From contig NZ_CP022163.1 in assembly GCF_002305855.1 (NCBI RefSeq), positions 1,116,292-1,180,291 of the forward strand: a stretch of DNA of 64,000 nucleotides. Direction: 5' to 3'. Below the pieces are notes generated by a model. The model did not search any database, was not told the DNA's origin, and worked only from the letters and a program-made list of their open reading frames with translations. Numbering within the stretch: position 1 is the stretch's first letter; each line of letters begins with the position of its first letter. Below, in pieces: positions 24,251-38,082 of this stretch. This DNA comes from Melittangium boletus DSM 14713. GTDB taxonomy: Bacteria > Myxococcota > Myxococcia > Myxococcales > Myxococcaceae. The position numbers were made by a program, and so were the translations under genes.

Positions 24251-25402
24251 TCAGCGCCCGGAGAAGCCGCGCACCAGCGCCACCAGCCGGTCCAACTCCT
24301 CCGGCTGGTTGTAGAAGTGGGGCGACACGCGGATGCGTCCCCGGCGGACCGAGAAGCTGACGCGGTTCTCGGTCAGGTACGCCGCGAGCGCCTTCACGTC
24401 GCCCTCCCCTCCGGGGGGCAGGAAGGTGAGGCTCCCCGCGCGGTGTTCCGGGGAGGGGCCCGTGTCGCAGCCCAGGCTCCGCAGTCGCGTGTCCGCATGG
24501 ACGAGCAGTGCCTGGATGCGGGCCGCGACATGCTCCATGCCCACTTCCAGCAGCAGCTCCAGGGCGGCGCCGAGCGCGTAGATGCCGGCGAAGTTGTGGC
24601 TGCCCTCCTCGAACTTCGTGGCGTCCGGGCGCAGCTCGAAGTGGAGCGTGTTGAAGTTCCAGAGGTCCGTGGTGGAGCGCCAGCCGACGAGCACGGGCCG
24701 CACGCGCGGCAGGACATCGCGCGCCACGTAGAGCAGACCCATGCCGGACACGCCGAGCATCCACTTGTGGCTGTCCGCGCTGAGGAAGTGGATGCGGCTC
24801 TTCTTCACGTCCACGGGAACGCAGCCGACGCTCTGGATGCCGTCCACGCAGAAGAGGACGCCCGCGCGCTCGCACAGCGCCCCAATGGCGTCCAGGTCCG
24901 TGCGGTGGCCGGAGGCGAACTGCACGGAGCTCAGGGAGACGAGCCGGGTGCGAGGGGTGAGCGCGGCGGCCACCGCCTCGGGGGTGACACCGCCCTCGCG
25001 CGCTTCGATCTCCCGCACGGAGACGCCCCGATCGCGCAGGTGCATCCAAGGGTAGACGTTGGAGGGGTACTCGACGGACGTGGCGACGGCGACTTCGTCC
25101 CCGGGCCTCCAGTCGAGTCCCTCGGCGATGAGACCGAGGCCATGGCCCGTGTTGCGCACGAAGGTGATCTCCTCCGGAGAGGCCCCGACGATGCGCGCGG
25201 CCAGGCCCCGCGTGCGCTCGGCCCGGGCCTCCCAACCCCGCTCGTAGCGCACGCCGTGCAGGAGCAGATCCTCCTCCCACTCGTGCATGGCGTTGACGAC
25301 CCGCCGGCTCGTGGGGGCCACCCCCGCGTGGTTGAAGTAGAGCTGCTCGCGCACCACGGGGAACTCGGAGCGATAGGCGTCGAAATCAGGGGACGGAGCC
25401 AT
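24251..25402 (-). CDS. Class V aminotransferase (cysteine desulfurase/epimerase-like)
   Basis: A 383-residue fold-type I PLP enzyme. It has Asp187 (VDGIQ) contacting the cofactor ring nitrogen and the Schiff-base Lys213 in SADSHKWMLG. The N-terminal YFNHAGVAPTSRR motif is typical of the class V branch that includes isopenicillin N epimerase-like and desulfurase-like proteins. The active-site Cys loop of true cysteine desulfurases is not evident, so the substrate is unknown. It converges on cysK with three bases between stops. It is followed on its own strand after 17 bases by nothing; the S9 peptidase lies 17 bases upstream and the two may be co-transcribed. Confidence 0.8.
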   Translation of the reverse strand: MAPSPDFDAYRSEFPVVREQLYFNHAGVAPTSRRVVNAMHEWEEDLLLHGVRYERGWEARAERTRGLAARIVGASPEEITFVRNTGHGLGLIAEGLDWRPGDEVAVATSVEYPSNVYPWMHLRDRGVSVREIEAREGGVTPEAVAAALTPRTRLVSLSSVQFASGHRTDLDAIGALCERAGVLFCVDGIQSVGCVPVDVKKSRIHFLSADSHKWMLGVSGMGLLYVARDVLPRVRPVLVGWRSTTDLWNFNTLHFELRPDATKFEEGSHNFAGIYALGAALELLLEVGMEHVAARIQALLVHADTRLRSLGCDTGPSPEHRAGSLTFLPPGGEGDVKALAAYLTENRVSFSVRRGRIRVSPHFYNQPEELDRLVALVRGFSGR

Positions 25403-25419
25403 CCCGCAACCCTACCCCG

Positions 25420-27471
<2,052 letters not shown>

Positions 27472-27606
27472 GGGGGTCCTCCGAATGAGTCAACCGCTCA
27501 CGACGGTGCCCGTTTCAACCCCAAGTGTCCACCGCTCCACCCGGAGGGGACGCGCACCCATACCGGGCGTCAACGCGTCCCCGCCCCCCGTGGCGAGCCC
27601 TCCCCC

Positions 27607-28236
27607 TCAGCCGCGGGCCGCCCGCGAACGGCTCTTCGTCGCGGAGCCGGAGCGGGTCGAGGCCTTCTTGGAGCTCTTCTTCGTGGAGGAGCCCTTCTTC
27701 TTCGACGCCTTCGCCTTCTTGGCGGGAGCGGCCTTCTCCTTCTTCACGGGAGCCAGGATGGTGCCCCGGCAGCCCGGCGCGCCACAGCGGCAGACGTAGA
27801 GCGCCTCTTCCTCCGGGCCCATGCCCTCGGTGCGCTCGTAGCCATAGTCGTAGACGAGCTCCTCGCCCACCGCGATGTCGCGCAGGGAGTAGATGAAGAT
27901 GCGGTCGTCCTCGAGGAAGGCCTGGCAGTTGGGAGCGCACGAGTGGTTGATGAAGCGCGCGTCGTTGCCCTCCCGCGCCGCGTCGATGACCGTGTCCTCG
28001 TCCACGCTGAAGAGGAAGGTGTGGTGGCGCGACATGGCCCCATCGTCGTAGCGCTCGTCGGCTTCGTCCTGGGTGATGCGCTCACCGAGGTACTCGATGA
28101 TGCGCTCGCCCTTCTTGATGGGCCGCGTGGCGAACGCACCCTGTCCCTGGATGGAGGAAGGGCGCAGCGCGAAGGGCTGGGACGTGGGGGAAGCGGAGGA
28201 CTTGCGGGAAGGAGTCTTCTTGGAGGGAGCGGGCAT
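27607..28236 (-). CDS. SET-domain protein methyltransferase with lysine-rich tail
   Basis: A 209-residue protein. The SET domain (about residues 25-150) has RFINHSCAPNCQAF, the pseudoknot motif that binds S-adenosylmethionine, followed by GEELVYDYGYE. A post-SET Cys cluster follows (CRCGAPGCRGTI), completing a zinc site. The last 50 residues are Lys/Ala/Ser/Pro-rich (for example KKAKASKKKGSSTKKSSKK) and look like a histone H1 tail. It should methylate lysines on a protein, perhaps one bound to DNA through this tail. SET enzymes of this type are uncommon in free-living bacteria. No Shine-Dalgarno is seen at the start. Confidence 0.85.
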   Translation of the reverse strand: MPAPSKKTPSRKSSASPTSQPFALRPSSIQGQGAFATRPIKKGERIIEYLGERITQDEADERYDDGAMSRHHTFLFSVDEDTVIDAAREGNDARFINHSCAPNCQAFLEDDRIFIYSLRDIAVGEELVYDYGYERTEGMGPEEEALYVCRCGAPGCRGTILAPVKKEKAAPAKKAKASKKKGSSTKKSSKKASTRSGSATKSRSRAARG

Positions 28237-28316
28237 CGTGAGGAAGGAAGTAGAGACGCGCTGGAAAAGGCGCGGTAGGGTGCCTCAGTCGGACTTCTAA
28301 AGAAAGGCGCTCGACG

Positions 28317-28688
28317 ATGCGGCTGTGGCTCACTCTCGGCGCGGCAAGCGCGTTCCTGTCCGTGGCGGCGGGAGCATTTGGTGCGCATGCGCTGCGCGCG
28401 AGACTTACTCCGGACTTGCTGACCATCTTCGAGACCGGTGCTCGTTATCACATGTACCACTCGCTGGGGTTGATCGCGATCGGCCTGCTCGGGCAGTTGC
28501 GTCCCAGCCCACTGTTGAATGGCGCGGGTTGGTCCCTGGTCGTGGGCATCCTGCTCTTCTCCGGCAGTCTGTACGCGATGGCGCTCTCCGGCGTGCGCGC
28601 CCTGGGCGCCATCACCCCACTGGGCGGCCTGGGCTTCCTCCTGGGCTGGCTGCTGTTCGCCGTCGTCGCCTGGCGGCACGCGAACTGA
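28317..28688 (+). CDS. DUF423 membrane protein (YgdD-like)
   Basis: A 123-residue protein with four predicted membrane helices. It shows DUF423 hallmarks: an N-terminal helix ending GAFGAHALRA, then ARYHMYHSLGLIAIG, LFSGSLYAMALSG and a final ITPLGGLGFLLGW helix. The function of the family is not established. It is transcribed divergently from the SET gene. Confidence 0.85.
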   Translation: MRLWLTLGAASAFLSVAAGAFGAHALRARLTPDLLTIFETGARYHMYHSLGLIAIGLLGQLRPSPLLNGAGWSLVVGILLFSGSLYAMALSGVRALGAITPLGGLGFLLGWLLFAVVAWRHAN

Positions 28689-28793
28689 GCCGGGCCCCCC
28701 TATTCCCGACCTTGACGGCTGCTTCCCTGGCGACGAGGGGAAGCCCCGGGTGCATCCGCCCCGCGGCATCCCCACCGTACGGAGGGAGGCACC

Positions 28794-29258
28794 ATGGCGG
28801 ACGAGCCCGAGAAGATGGAAGAGGAGCTGCGACTGCTGCGTGAGCGGCGGCGGATGTCCCGCTGCAACCGGACGTATTCCCTCTTCCTGGACGGGCTCGA
28901 AACGGCGAGTGGCCTGCCGAGGGAGCAGGCTCAACGGGTCTTCGTGTCGGTCCTGTGCGCGTTCGAGCAGCCCCTCATACGGGACACCGCGGATGAATGG
29001 CGGGCACGACTGCCGGTGAAGCTGCGGGAAGCGCTCCAGGCCTGTGCCTCGCGCCGGGGTTCCGCCCCGGAGCTCCCCAGCCTGGAAGCGGTGCTGCGCC
29101 GGGTGGAAGCGGACATCGGCGGAGACCGTCCCCGGGCCGAGAGCGTGACCCGGGCGATCTTCTCCACGCTCCGCGCCCACATCACCGAAGGCGAGGCCGA
29201 CCAGGTGGCGGACGCGCTGCCCCCGGACTTCCAGGCACTCTGGGCCCGCGCATGCTGA
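28794..29258 (+). CDS. DUF2267-like protein
   Basis: A 154-residue helical protein with two related halves, FVSVLCAFEQPLIRDTADEWRA and AIFSTLRAHITEGEADQVAD, each followed by a region rich in Leu-Pro (ARLPVKLREAL, DALPPDFQALW). This duplicated pattern is that of DUF2267, often found beside stress and CBS-domain genes. The function is unknown. The start follows GGAGGGAGG. It runs into the CBS gene downstream. Confidence 0.75.
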   Translation: MADEPEKMEEELRLLRERRRMSRCNRTYSLFLDGLETASGLPREQAQRVFVSVLCAFEQPLIRDTADEWRARLPVKLREALQACASRRGSAPELPSLEAVLRRVEADIGGDRPRAESVTRAIFSTLRAHITEGEADQVADALPPDFQALWARAC

Positions 29259-29275
29259 CCCCGGAACGCACGGAC

Positions 29276-29695
29276 ATGAAGACGATCAGGGACGTCATGA
29301 CACGGGACGTGGAGGGAATCGACGCCCACGCCCCCCTGGTACGGGCCGCGGAGGCGATGCGGCGGCTCGGCGTCCGGGAGCTGCCCGTATGTGACGGCGG
29401 ACGGGTGGTGGGCCTGGTGACGGATCGAGACCTCGTGGTGCGGGGTGTCGCCATGGGCCATGACCCCCGCACCTCGCGCCTCTCCTCGGTGATGACGGAG
29501 GACGTCGAATGGCTCCGCCCCGACACCCGCCTGGACGAAGCCGCCAAGCGTTTGAGGAACGGTGCCGCGAGGCATCTGGTGGTGGATGAGGAGGGGACCT
29601 TGTTGGGCAGTGTCTCCTGGAAGGAGTTGGAAGCGGGGCGCGACGAACACGGGAATGCATCAGGTTTTCTCCCGGCGATGCTGCCCATCAAGTAG
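29276..29695 (+). CDS. Two-CBS-domain protein
   Basis: A 139-residue protein made of a pair of CBS domains (IRDVMTRDVEGIDAH...VVGLVTDRDLVVRG and LSSVMTEDVEWLRPD...LLGSVSWKELE), which form a Bateman module that binds adenine nucleotides. A Met at 29252, overlapping the DUF2267 stop, is an alternative start that would add eight residues. The pair is probably one transcript. The sensor target is unknown. Confidence 0.85.
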   Translation: MKTIRDVMTRDVEGIDAHAPLVRAAEAMRRLGVRELPVCDGGRVVGLVTDRDLVVRGVAMGHDPRTSRLSSVMTEDVEWLRPDTRLDEAAKRLRNGAARHLVVDEEGTLLGSVSWKELEAGRDEHGNASGFLPAMLPIK

Positions 29696-29769
29696 GGTCA
29701 CGCCGCCCGGAAGGGAGGCCATCGTCCCGGGCCACCGGTGTCCTTTCCTCCCTCTCGTGAGCGCACCCC

Positions 29770-30159
29770 ATGGATGACACGCCGCAACCCACTCTCGGCG
29801 TCCAACTCCGGAAGGCACGGACGCGTCTGGAACTCACCCAGGAGCAGGTGGCCCGGGCCGTGGGCTTCGTCCCCACCGTGTACGGACGCATCGAACGCGG
29901 GGACATGCTGCCCAGTGTCCCCAAGCTGCGGGAGTTGTGTGTCGTGCTCGGCATCTCCGCCGACGTGCTCCTCTCCCTGCCTCCCGTACCGAGCGTTCCA
30001 GGCAAGCCGCACGCCGAGGAACCTCCCGAGACCTCTCCCGCGATCCGGCGCCTCGCCACGCTCGTGCGCGACCTGCCCCCCCAGCGCTTGAAGCTGTTCC
30101 GCGTCGCCCTCCAGACGATTCTCGAGCCTCCCGAGGAACCCGGCGCGGATGGTTCGTGA
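29770..30159 (+). CDS. XRE-family helix-turn-helix protein
   Basis: A 129-residue DNA-binding regulator with a HTH_3 domain at about residues 7-65 (LRKARTRLELTQEQVARAVG, then YGRIERGDMLPS). The C-terminal half is Pro/Glu-rich with one predicted helix (RRLATLVRDLPPQRLKLFRV). No enzyme domain is attached. Its operator cannot be named from the sequence. Confidence 0.8.
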   Translation: MDDTPQPTLGVQLRKARTRLELTQEQVARAVGFVPTVYGRIERGDMLPSVPKLRELCVVLGISADVLLSLPPVPSVPGKPHAEEPPETSPAIRRLATLVRDLPPQRLKLFRVALQTILEPPEEPGADGS

Positions 30160-30256
30160 CACCTGCCCGTCACTCGCCGCGCTGAAGTGTTCCGGAGTGA
30201 ACAGACCGTGCCCGCCGGGCGACCAGGCGAAGTGTGTCTCCGCGACTGGAGCCGTA

Positions 30257-30286
30257 TTGCCCCTGGGTTGGGCTCTCGATAACCGA
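30257..30286 (+). promoter_or_regulatory. Possible promoter of the hybrid kinase gene
   Basis: TTGCCC near 30257 and GATAAC near 30279 sit at roughly vegetative spacing just before a run of A and G that leads into the GTG start at 30300. The match is moderate and supports the shorter start. Confidence 0.3.
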
Positions 30287-30299
30287 TAAAAAGGGGGGG

Positions 30300-32594
30300 G
30301 TGTCCGATTCGACGGCTCACTCGCCCCCCTTACCCCTCCTGACGACGACCTCGCCCACCACGCCCGCCCGGGTCGAGGTGCTGGCCGTGGACGACACACC
30401 CGCCAACCTTCGTGCCCTGGAAGGATTGATCTCCGACCTGGGAGCCAACGTCGTGTGTGCCTCCTCCGGAGACGAGGCACTGCGCCTGCTGCTCGAGCGC
30501 GACTTCGCGCTCATCCTCCTCGACGTGCAGATGCCGGGGATGGACGGCTACGAAACCGCCGCCCTCATCCGCATGCGCGAGCGCACGCGGCACGTCCCCA
30601 TCATCTACATCACCGCCTCCAACCGCAGCGAGGTGAACGTCACGCGAGGCTATGCGCTCGGCGCGGTGGACTACCTCTTCAAGCCCATCGTCCCGGAGAT
30701 CCTCCGGACCAAGGTGAGCGTGTTCCTGGAGTTGCACCGCAAGCGCGAGGAGGTGCGCCGGCAGGAGGAGTTGCTGCGGCAGGCCGAGAGCCAAGCCTAC
30801 GCCCAGCGGCTCACCGAGGCGCGCGCCCACTACGCCCATTCCCTCCTCCAGCAGGAGATAGAGCGCGAGCGAAAGGTGTCCGAGGCCCGGGAGCAACGGG
30901 CCCAGGAGCTCGCCCGGCTGGTGAGCGAGAAGGAGCAGGCCCAGGCCGCACTGCGCGAGAGCAACGCGCGGCTGTGGCTGCTGGCGGATACCGCCAGCCG
31001 CTTGTTGAAGGATCCGGATGGCCGCGGCCACCTGGACAGCGTCCATCAGCAGATCGCGCGGCACCTGGGGCTCGAGGTCTGCCTGGGGTACCTGTTCCAG
31101 GACGACGCCAGGGGCATGGAGCTGGCGGTCCACGCGGGCATCGCCCCCGAGTCACTGCCCGCGTTGCGGCATCTGGAGCCGGGACAAGGCATCGCGGGCC
31201 TCGTGGCGGCCGAGCGCCAGCGCTGGGTGCTCGACGCCAGCATCCCCCAAGGCACGGCGCCAGGTCCGGACACCGTGAACCCACTCGGACTGGCGGCGCT
31301 CGTGTGCTACCCGCTGATGGGTCAGGACCGCGTCCTGGGCACCCTCGCCTTCGGCACGCGCTCCCCCCGCACCTTCTCCGAGGGTGAGCTGTCGCTCATG
31401 CAGGGCGTGTGCGATCAGGTGGCCGTGGCGCTCGAACGCGAGCGGCTCATCCACGCGCTGCGCGAGGCGGACCGCCGCAAGGACGAGTTCCTGGCCATGC
31501 TCGCCCACGAGCTGCGCAATCCCCTGGCCCCCGTGCGCCACGCGCTCGAGGTCTTCGAGTTGCGCGCCCAGCAGGACGACATCCTGCAGCGCGCCCTGGG
31601 CAGCGCGAATCGCCAGGTGGCCCACATGACGCGCCTGGTGGACGACCTGCTCGACGTCAGCCGCATCACCCGGGGCAAGGTGGAGATCAAACCCATCCCC
31701 GTCACCCTCTCGGACCTGATGGAGGGAGCGATCCAGGCCTGCGAGCCCCTCATCGCCCAGCGCCACCACGCCCTGAGCGTCACCCTGCCACCCGAGCCGG
31801 TGCGGTTGAACGTGGACCCCACGCGGATGACGCAGGTGGTGGCCAACCTGCTGCACAACGCGGCCAAGTACACGCCCAGTGGCGGGCAGATCGCCTTGAG
31901 CGCCCGCCAGGAGGACGGAGAGCTCGTCATCAGCGTGCGCGACAACGGGGTGGGACTGCGGCCGGACATGCTGCGCCGGGTCTTCGATCTCTTCGTGCAG
32001 GTGGATCCCGGCAGCGACAGGGCCCAGGGCGGTCTGGGATTGGGTCTCACCCTGGTGCGCAGCCTGGTGGAGATGCATGGCGGCAGCGTGAGCGCCCGCA
32101 GCGAGGGGCCGTCCCAGGGCAGTGAGTTCATCGTGCGCCTGCCCCTGCCCACCAGCACCGCGGCCCCGCTTCCCCTGTCCCCCTCCCTGCTCCAGTCCGC
32201 CGCCTCGGCCACGACCAAGCTCGGGCCGCTCCACATCCTCCTCGTGGAGGACAACCCCGACATCCGCGAGACGCTGCGCGACCTCCTCGAGTTGCAGGGC
32301 CATCGGGTGGAGGAAGCCGGCGATGGACGGGCCGCGGTGGAGCTCGTGCTGTCCTCGCGGCCCCAGGTGGCGCTCGTGGACATCGGCCTGCCCGAGATGG
32401 ACGGCTACACGGTGGCCGAGCGGGTGCGCGCCTCCGCGGTCGGCGCGGGAACAAGGCTCGTGGCCCTCACCGGTTATGGCCACCCGGAGGACCGCAAGCG
32501 AGCACTCGAGGCTGGCTTCGATGCCCACCTCGTCAAGCCCGTATCCTCGGACGATCTGTCCCAGGTGTTGAAGAAGCTTTGCCCGGCCGCCTGA
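30300..32594 (+). CDS. Hybrid histidine kinase (REC-GAF-HisKA-HATPase-REC)
   Basis: A soluble kinase of about 764 residues with no membrane segment. It has an N-terminal receiver with Asp75 ([11 protein letters not shown]), a long coiled coil, a GAF domain, HisKA with His403 in LAHELRNPL, HATPase with NAAKYTPSG and GLGLGLTLV, and a C-terminal receiver with Asp694 ([11 protein letters not shown]). The layout suits an intracellular kinase tuned by phosphorylation of its own N-terminal receiver. I prefer the GTG at 30300, just after an A/G run and a possible promoter; a GTG at 30234 is in frame. The next hybrid kinase begins 34 bases downstream. Confidence 0.88.
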   Translation: MSDSTAHSPPLPLLTTTSPTTPARVEVLAVDDTPANLRALEGLISDLGANVVCASSGDEALRLLLERDFALILLDVQMPGMDGYETAALIRMRERTRHVPIIYITASNRSEVNVTRGYALGAVDYLFKPIVPEILRTKVSVFLELHRKREEVRRQEELLRQAESQAYAQRLTEARAHYAHSLLQQEIERERKVSEAREQRAQELARLVSEKEQAQAALRESNARLWLLADTASRLLKDPDGRGHLDSVHQQIARHLGLEVCLGYLFQDDARGMELAVHAGIAPESLPALRHLEPGQGIAGLVAAERQRWVLDASIPQGTAPGPDTVNPLGLAALVCYPLMGQDRVLGTLAFGTRSPRTFSEGELSLMQGVCDQVAVALERERLIHALREADRRKDEFLAMLAHELRNPLAPVRHALEVFELRAQQDDILQRALGSANRQVAHMTRLVDDLLDVSRITRGKVEIKPIPVTLSDLMEGAIQACEPLIAQRHHALSVTLPPEPVRLNVDPTRMTQVVANLLHNAAKYTPSGGQIALSARQEDGELVISVRDNGVGLRPDMLRRVFDLFVQVDPGSDRAQGGLGLGLTLVRSLVEMHGGSVSARSEGPSQGSEFIVRLPLPTSTAAPLPLSPSLLQSAASATTKLGPLHILLVEDNPDIRETLRDLLELQGHRVEEAGDGRAAVELVLSSRPQVALVDIGLPEMDGYTVAERVRASAVGAGTRLVALTGYGHPEDRKRALEAGFDAHLVKPVSSDDLSQVLKKLCPAA

Positions 32595-32628
32595 GCCGCC
32601 GAAACGCAGTACTGGAGACGCCCCCATC

Positions 32629-36147
<3,519 letters not shown>

Positions 36148-36160
36148 CGTAGCGGGCGCG

Positions 36161-37015
36161 ATGACAGACGCACTGGCACGGGCGAACACGAAGGCCGAGG
36201 AGACCCTCGAGGACATCGAGTTGGATCTGCTCCTCGAGGGGATCCTCCGGCGCTATGGCCTGGACTTCCGGGGCTATGCCCGCGTGTCCTTGCGGCGGCG
36301 GGTGTGGAACATGGTGCACGCCATGAAGCTGGAGACCTTCTCCGCGCTCCAGGGCAAGGTGCTGCACGACGCCCAGATGATGGACATGCTCCTGCAGCAC
36401 CTGTCGGTGAACACCACCACCATGTTCCGCGACCCGAGCTTCTTCCAGGCGTTCCGCGACCAGGTGGTGCCCCACCTCTTCTCCGCCCCCTTCGTGCGCA
36501 TCTGGCACGCGGGGTGTTCCACGGGCGAGGAGGTGTACTCGCTCGCCATCCTCCTGCAGGAGGCGGGGCTGTACGAGCGCAGCCGCATCTACGCCACGGA
36601 CATGAACGTGGCCGTGGTGGAGCAGGCCAAGTCGGGCATCTTCCCGCTCGAGCACATGCGGGAGTACACGTCCAACTACCAGCGCGCCGGAGGCACCTGC
36701 TCCTTCAGCGACTACTACACGGCCAACTATGACCACGCCATCTTCAAGGCCTCGCTGCGCAAGAACATCGTCTTCGCCCAGCACAACCTGGTGAGCGACG
36801 GCACCTTCAACGAGTTCAACGTCATCCTCTGCCGCAACGTGCTCATCTACTTCGGCACGCAGTTGCAGGAGCACGTCCACCGGTTGCTGCACCAGTCCCT
36901 GCGCCGCTTCGGCGTGCTCGCCCTGGGACGCGGCGAGACGCTGCGCTTCACCGTGCTCGAGCGGGAGTATGACGAGGTGGATGTCCAGGAGCGCATCTAC
37001 CGCCGGCGGGCCTGA
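36161..37015 (+). CDS. CheR-type methyltransferase
   Basis: A 284-residue S-adenosylmethionine methyltransferase of the chemotaxis CheR family, which methylates glutamates of chemoreceptors. The N-terminal helical domain (LLEGILRRYGLDFRGYA, LSVNTTTMFRDPSFF) is followed by the cofactor site HAGCSTGEEVYSLA, then IYATDMN and the NVILCRNVLIYF segment. The C-terminus lacks TPR repeats. No chemoreceptor or CheB gene is in the window, so its target may be the poly-HAMP kinase next door; that is inference. Confidence 0.9.
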   Translation: MTDALARANTKAEETLEDIELDLLLEGILRRYGLDFRGYARVSLRRRVWNMVHAMKLETFSALQGKVLHDAQMMDMLLQHLSVNTTTMFRDPSFFQAFRDQVVPHLFSAPFVRIWHAGCSTGEEVYSLAILLQEAGLYERSRIYATDMNVAVVEQAKSGIFPLEHMREYTSNYQRAGGTCSFSDYYTANYDHAIFKASLRKNIVFAQHNLVSDGTFNEFNVILCRNVLIYFGTQLQEHVHRLLHQSLRRFGVLALGRGETLRFTVLEREYDEVDVQERIYRRRA

Positions 37016-37020
37016 CGCCC

Positions 37021-37380
37021 TCAGTGCCAGTCCGCCTGGAGGCTCGCCCTGCGGCGCAGCGCCTCCGCCACAGACCGCCTCAGCTCTCCGTCCGAGGAGC
37101 CAGCGAACTCCCCGAGGAGCACGTCCACCGCCGCCACGGCCGACTCCGGGTGCCCGAGACCCTGGAGACAGTCCGCCATGGACAGCAGGGTCCGCGCGAC
37201 ACAGCGGCGAAGAACAGGGTCGTCCTCACCTCCCCGCGTCCGGAGAAGCGCGTCACCGACGATGACCGCCTCCTTCCATTGCCCCCGGTCCGCGAGGCGC
37301 CGCATCCGCTGCTCCAACGCGAGGGCTCGCCGACGCGAGAGCGCCCCTTCCTCCTCGGCTCGAAGCTCGAACTCGGTCAT
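37021..37380 (-). CDS. Small helical protein of unknown function (119 aa)
   Basis: A 119-residue, Arg/Ala/Leu-rich protein. Alternating helices with small residues (QWKEAVIVGDALLRTRG, RTLLSMADCLQGLGHPESAV) look like two weak tetratricopeptide-type repeats. No catalytic motif is seen. It converges on the CheR gene with five bases between stops. Confidence that it is expressed is moderate. Confidence 0.5.
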   Translation of the reverse strand: MTEFELRAEEEGALSRRRALALEQRMRRLADRGQWKEAVIVGDALLRTRGGEDDPVLRRCVARTLLSMADCLQGLGHPESAVAAVDVLLGEFAGSSDGELRRSVAEALRRRASLQADWH

Positions 37381-37405
37381 GGCGCCAACTCCCGCACTCG
37401 CTCTC

Positions 37406-37591
37406 TTAATGGTGGGGAACGGGTTCCGCCTCGGCGTCCTCGGACACGGCGTCCGTCTCCCCGCTCTCCTCCGCCGAGGGGTCGAACACCACCAGATCCG
37501 ACTTCACGGGCTCGGGATGACCCAGGGCCTTCTTGAGCTCCGTATCCTCGATGCGAAGCACCGCGCTCCTGGCGGAAACCTCCGATGACAT
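37406..37591 (-). CDS. Small acidic protein of unknown function (61 aa)
   Basis: I chose the Met at 37591, preceded by GGAAGGGG at good spacing, over the upstream Met at 37642. The 61-residue product has a short N-terminal part (SARSAVLRIEDTELKKAL) and a strongly acidic C-terminus ending EPVPHH. No family is recognised. It lies 25 bases upstream of the 119-residue gene on the same strand and could share its transcript. Confidence 0.5.
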   Translation of the reverse strand: MSSEVSARSAVLRIEDTELKKALGHPEPVKSDLVVFDPSAEESGETDAVSEDAEAEPVPHH

Positions 37592-37697
37592 GACCCACCC
37601 CTTCCTGGGCTCGGGGATGAACTTCCCCTCAACCCTGGGCATGTCTCTTCCTGGGAACCAGGGGGAGCCTCCGCGCGGCGCTCGTCCGCCTCCCCTG

Positions 37698-38006
37698 CTA
37701 CCTCAACGGATTGGGCAGGCGGTACAGCTCCTCGATGTCACCATGGTGATACAGGCCCATCGCTTCCCGTTGAACGATGAGGTACCAGCGCTGCTTCTCC
37801 GCCTCGGCGCGCAAGGTCTGGTGGCGGGCCACGTGACGCGCCCGCTCCGCCCCCTGGGTGCCGAGCGAGGCGTCTTCGATCTTCTTCAGCTCCGCCAGCA
37901 GGGACTCCACCTTCTGCGCCACCCGGCGCATCGCGGAGGCCTTCTCCGCGCGGATTTCCACCTCGATGGCGAGCGGAGCACCCAGGAATTTGGAATTCGA
38001 GGACAT
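37698..38006 (-). CDS. Small coiled-coil protein of unknown function (102 aa)
   Basis: A 102-residue soluble protein, mostly helical, with a charged central helix (AEKASAMRRVAQKVESLLAE) and an aromatic segment (QRWYLIVQREAMGLYHHGD) ending in a Leu-Pro-Asn-Pro tail. No domain is recognised. Codon use is like that of the neighbours, and it is separated from both. Confidence 0.5.
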   Translation of the reverse strand: MSSNSKFLGAPLAIEVEIRAEKASAMRRVAQKVESLLAELKKIEDASLGTQGAERARHVARHQTLRAEAEKQRWYLIVQREAMGLYHHGDIEELYRLPNPLR

Positions 38007-38082
38007 GACAGGGAACTAACGTCCCCCGTTTTTCCTGACAAGGTCTGGCCGCTCGCCCCCCACACGAGGCGGCGGCCCCCGA

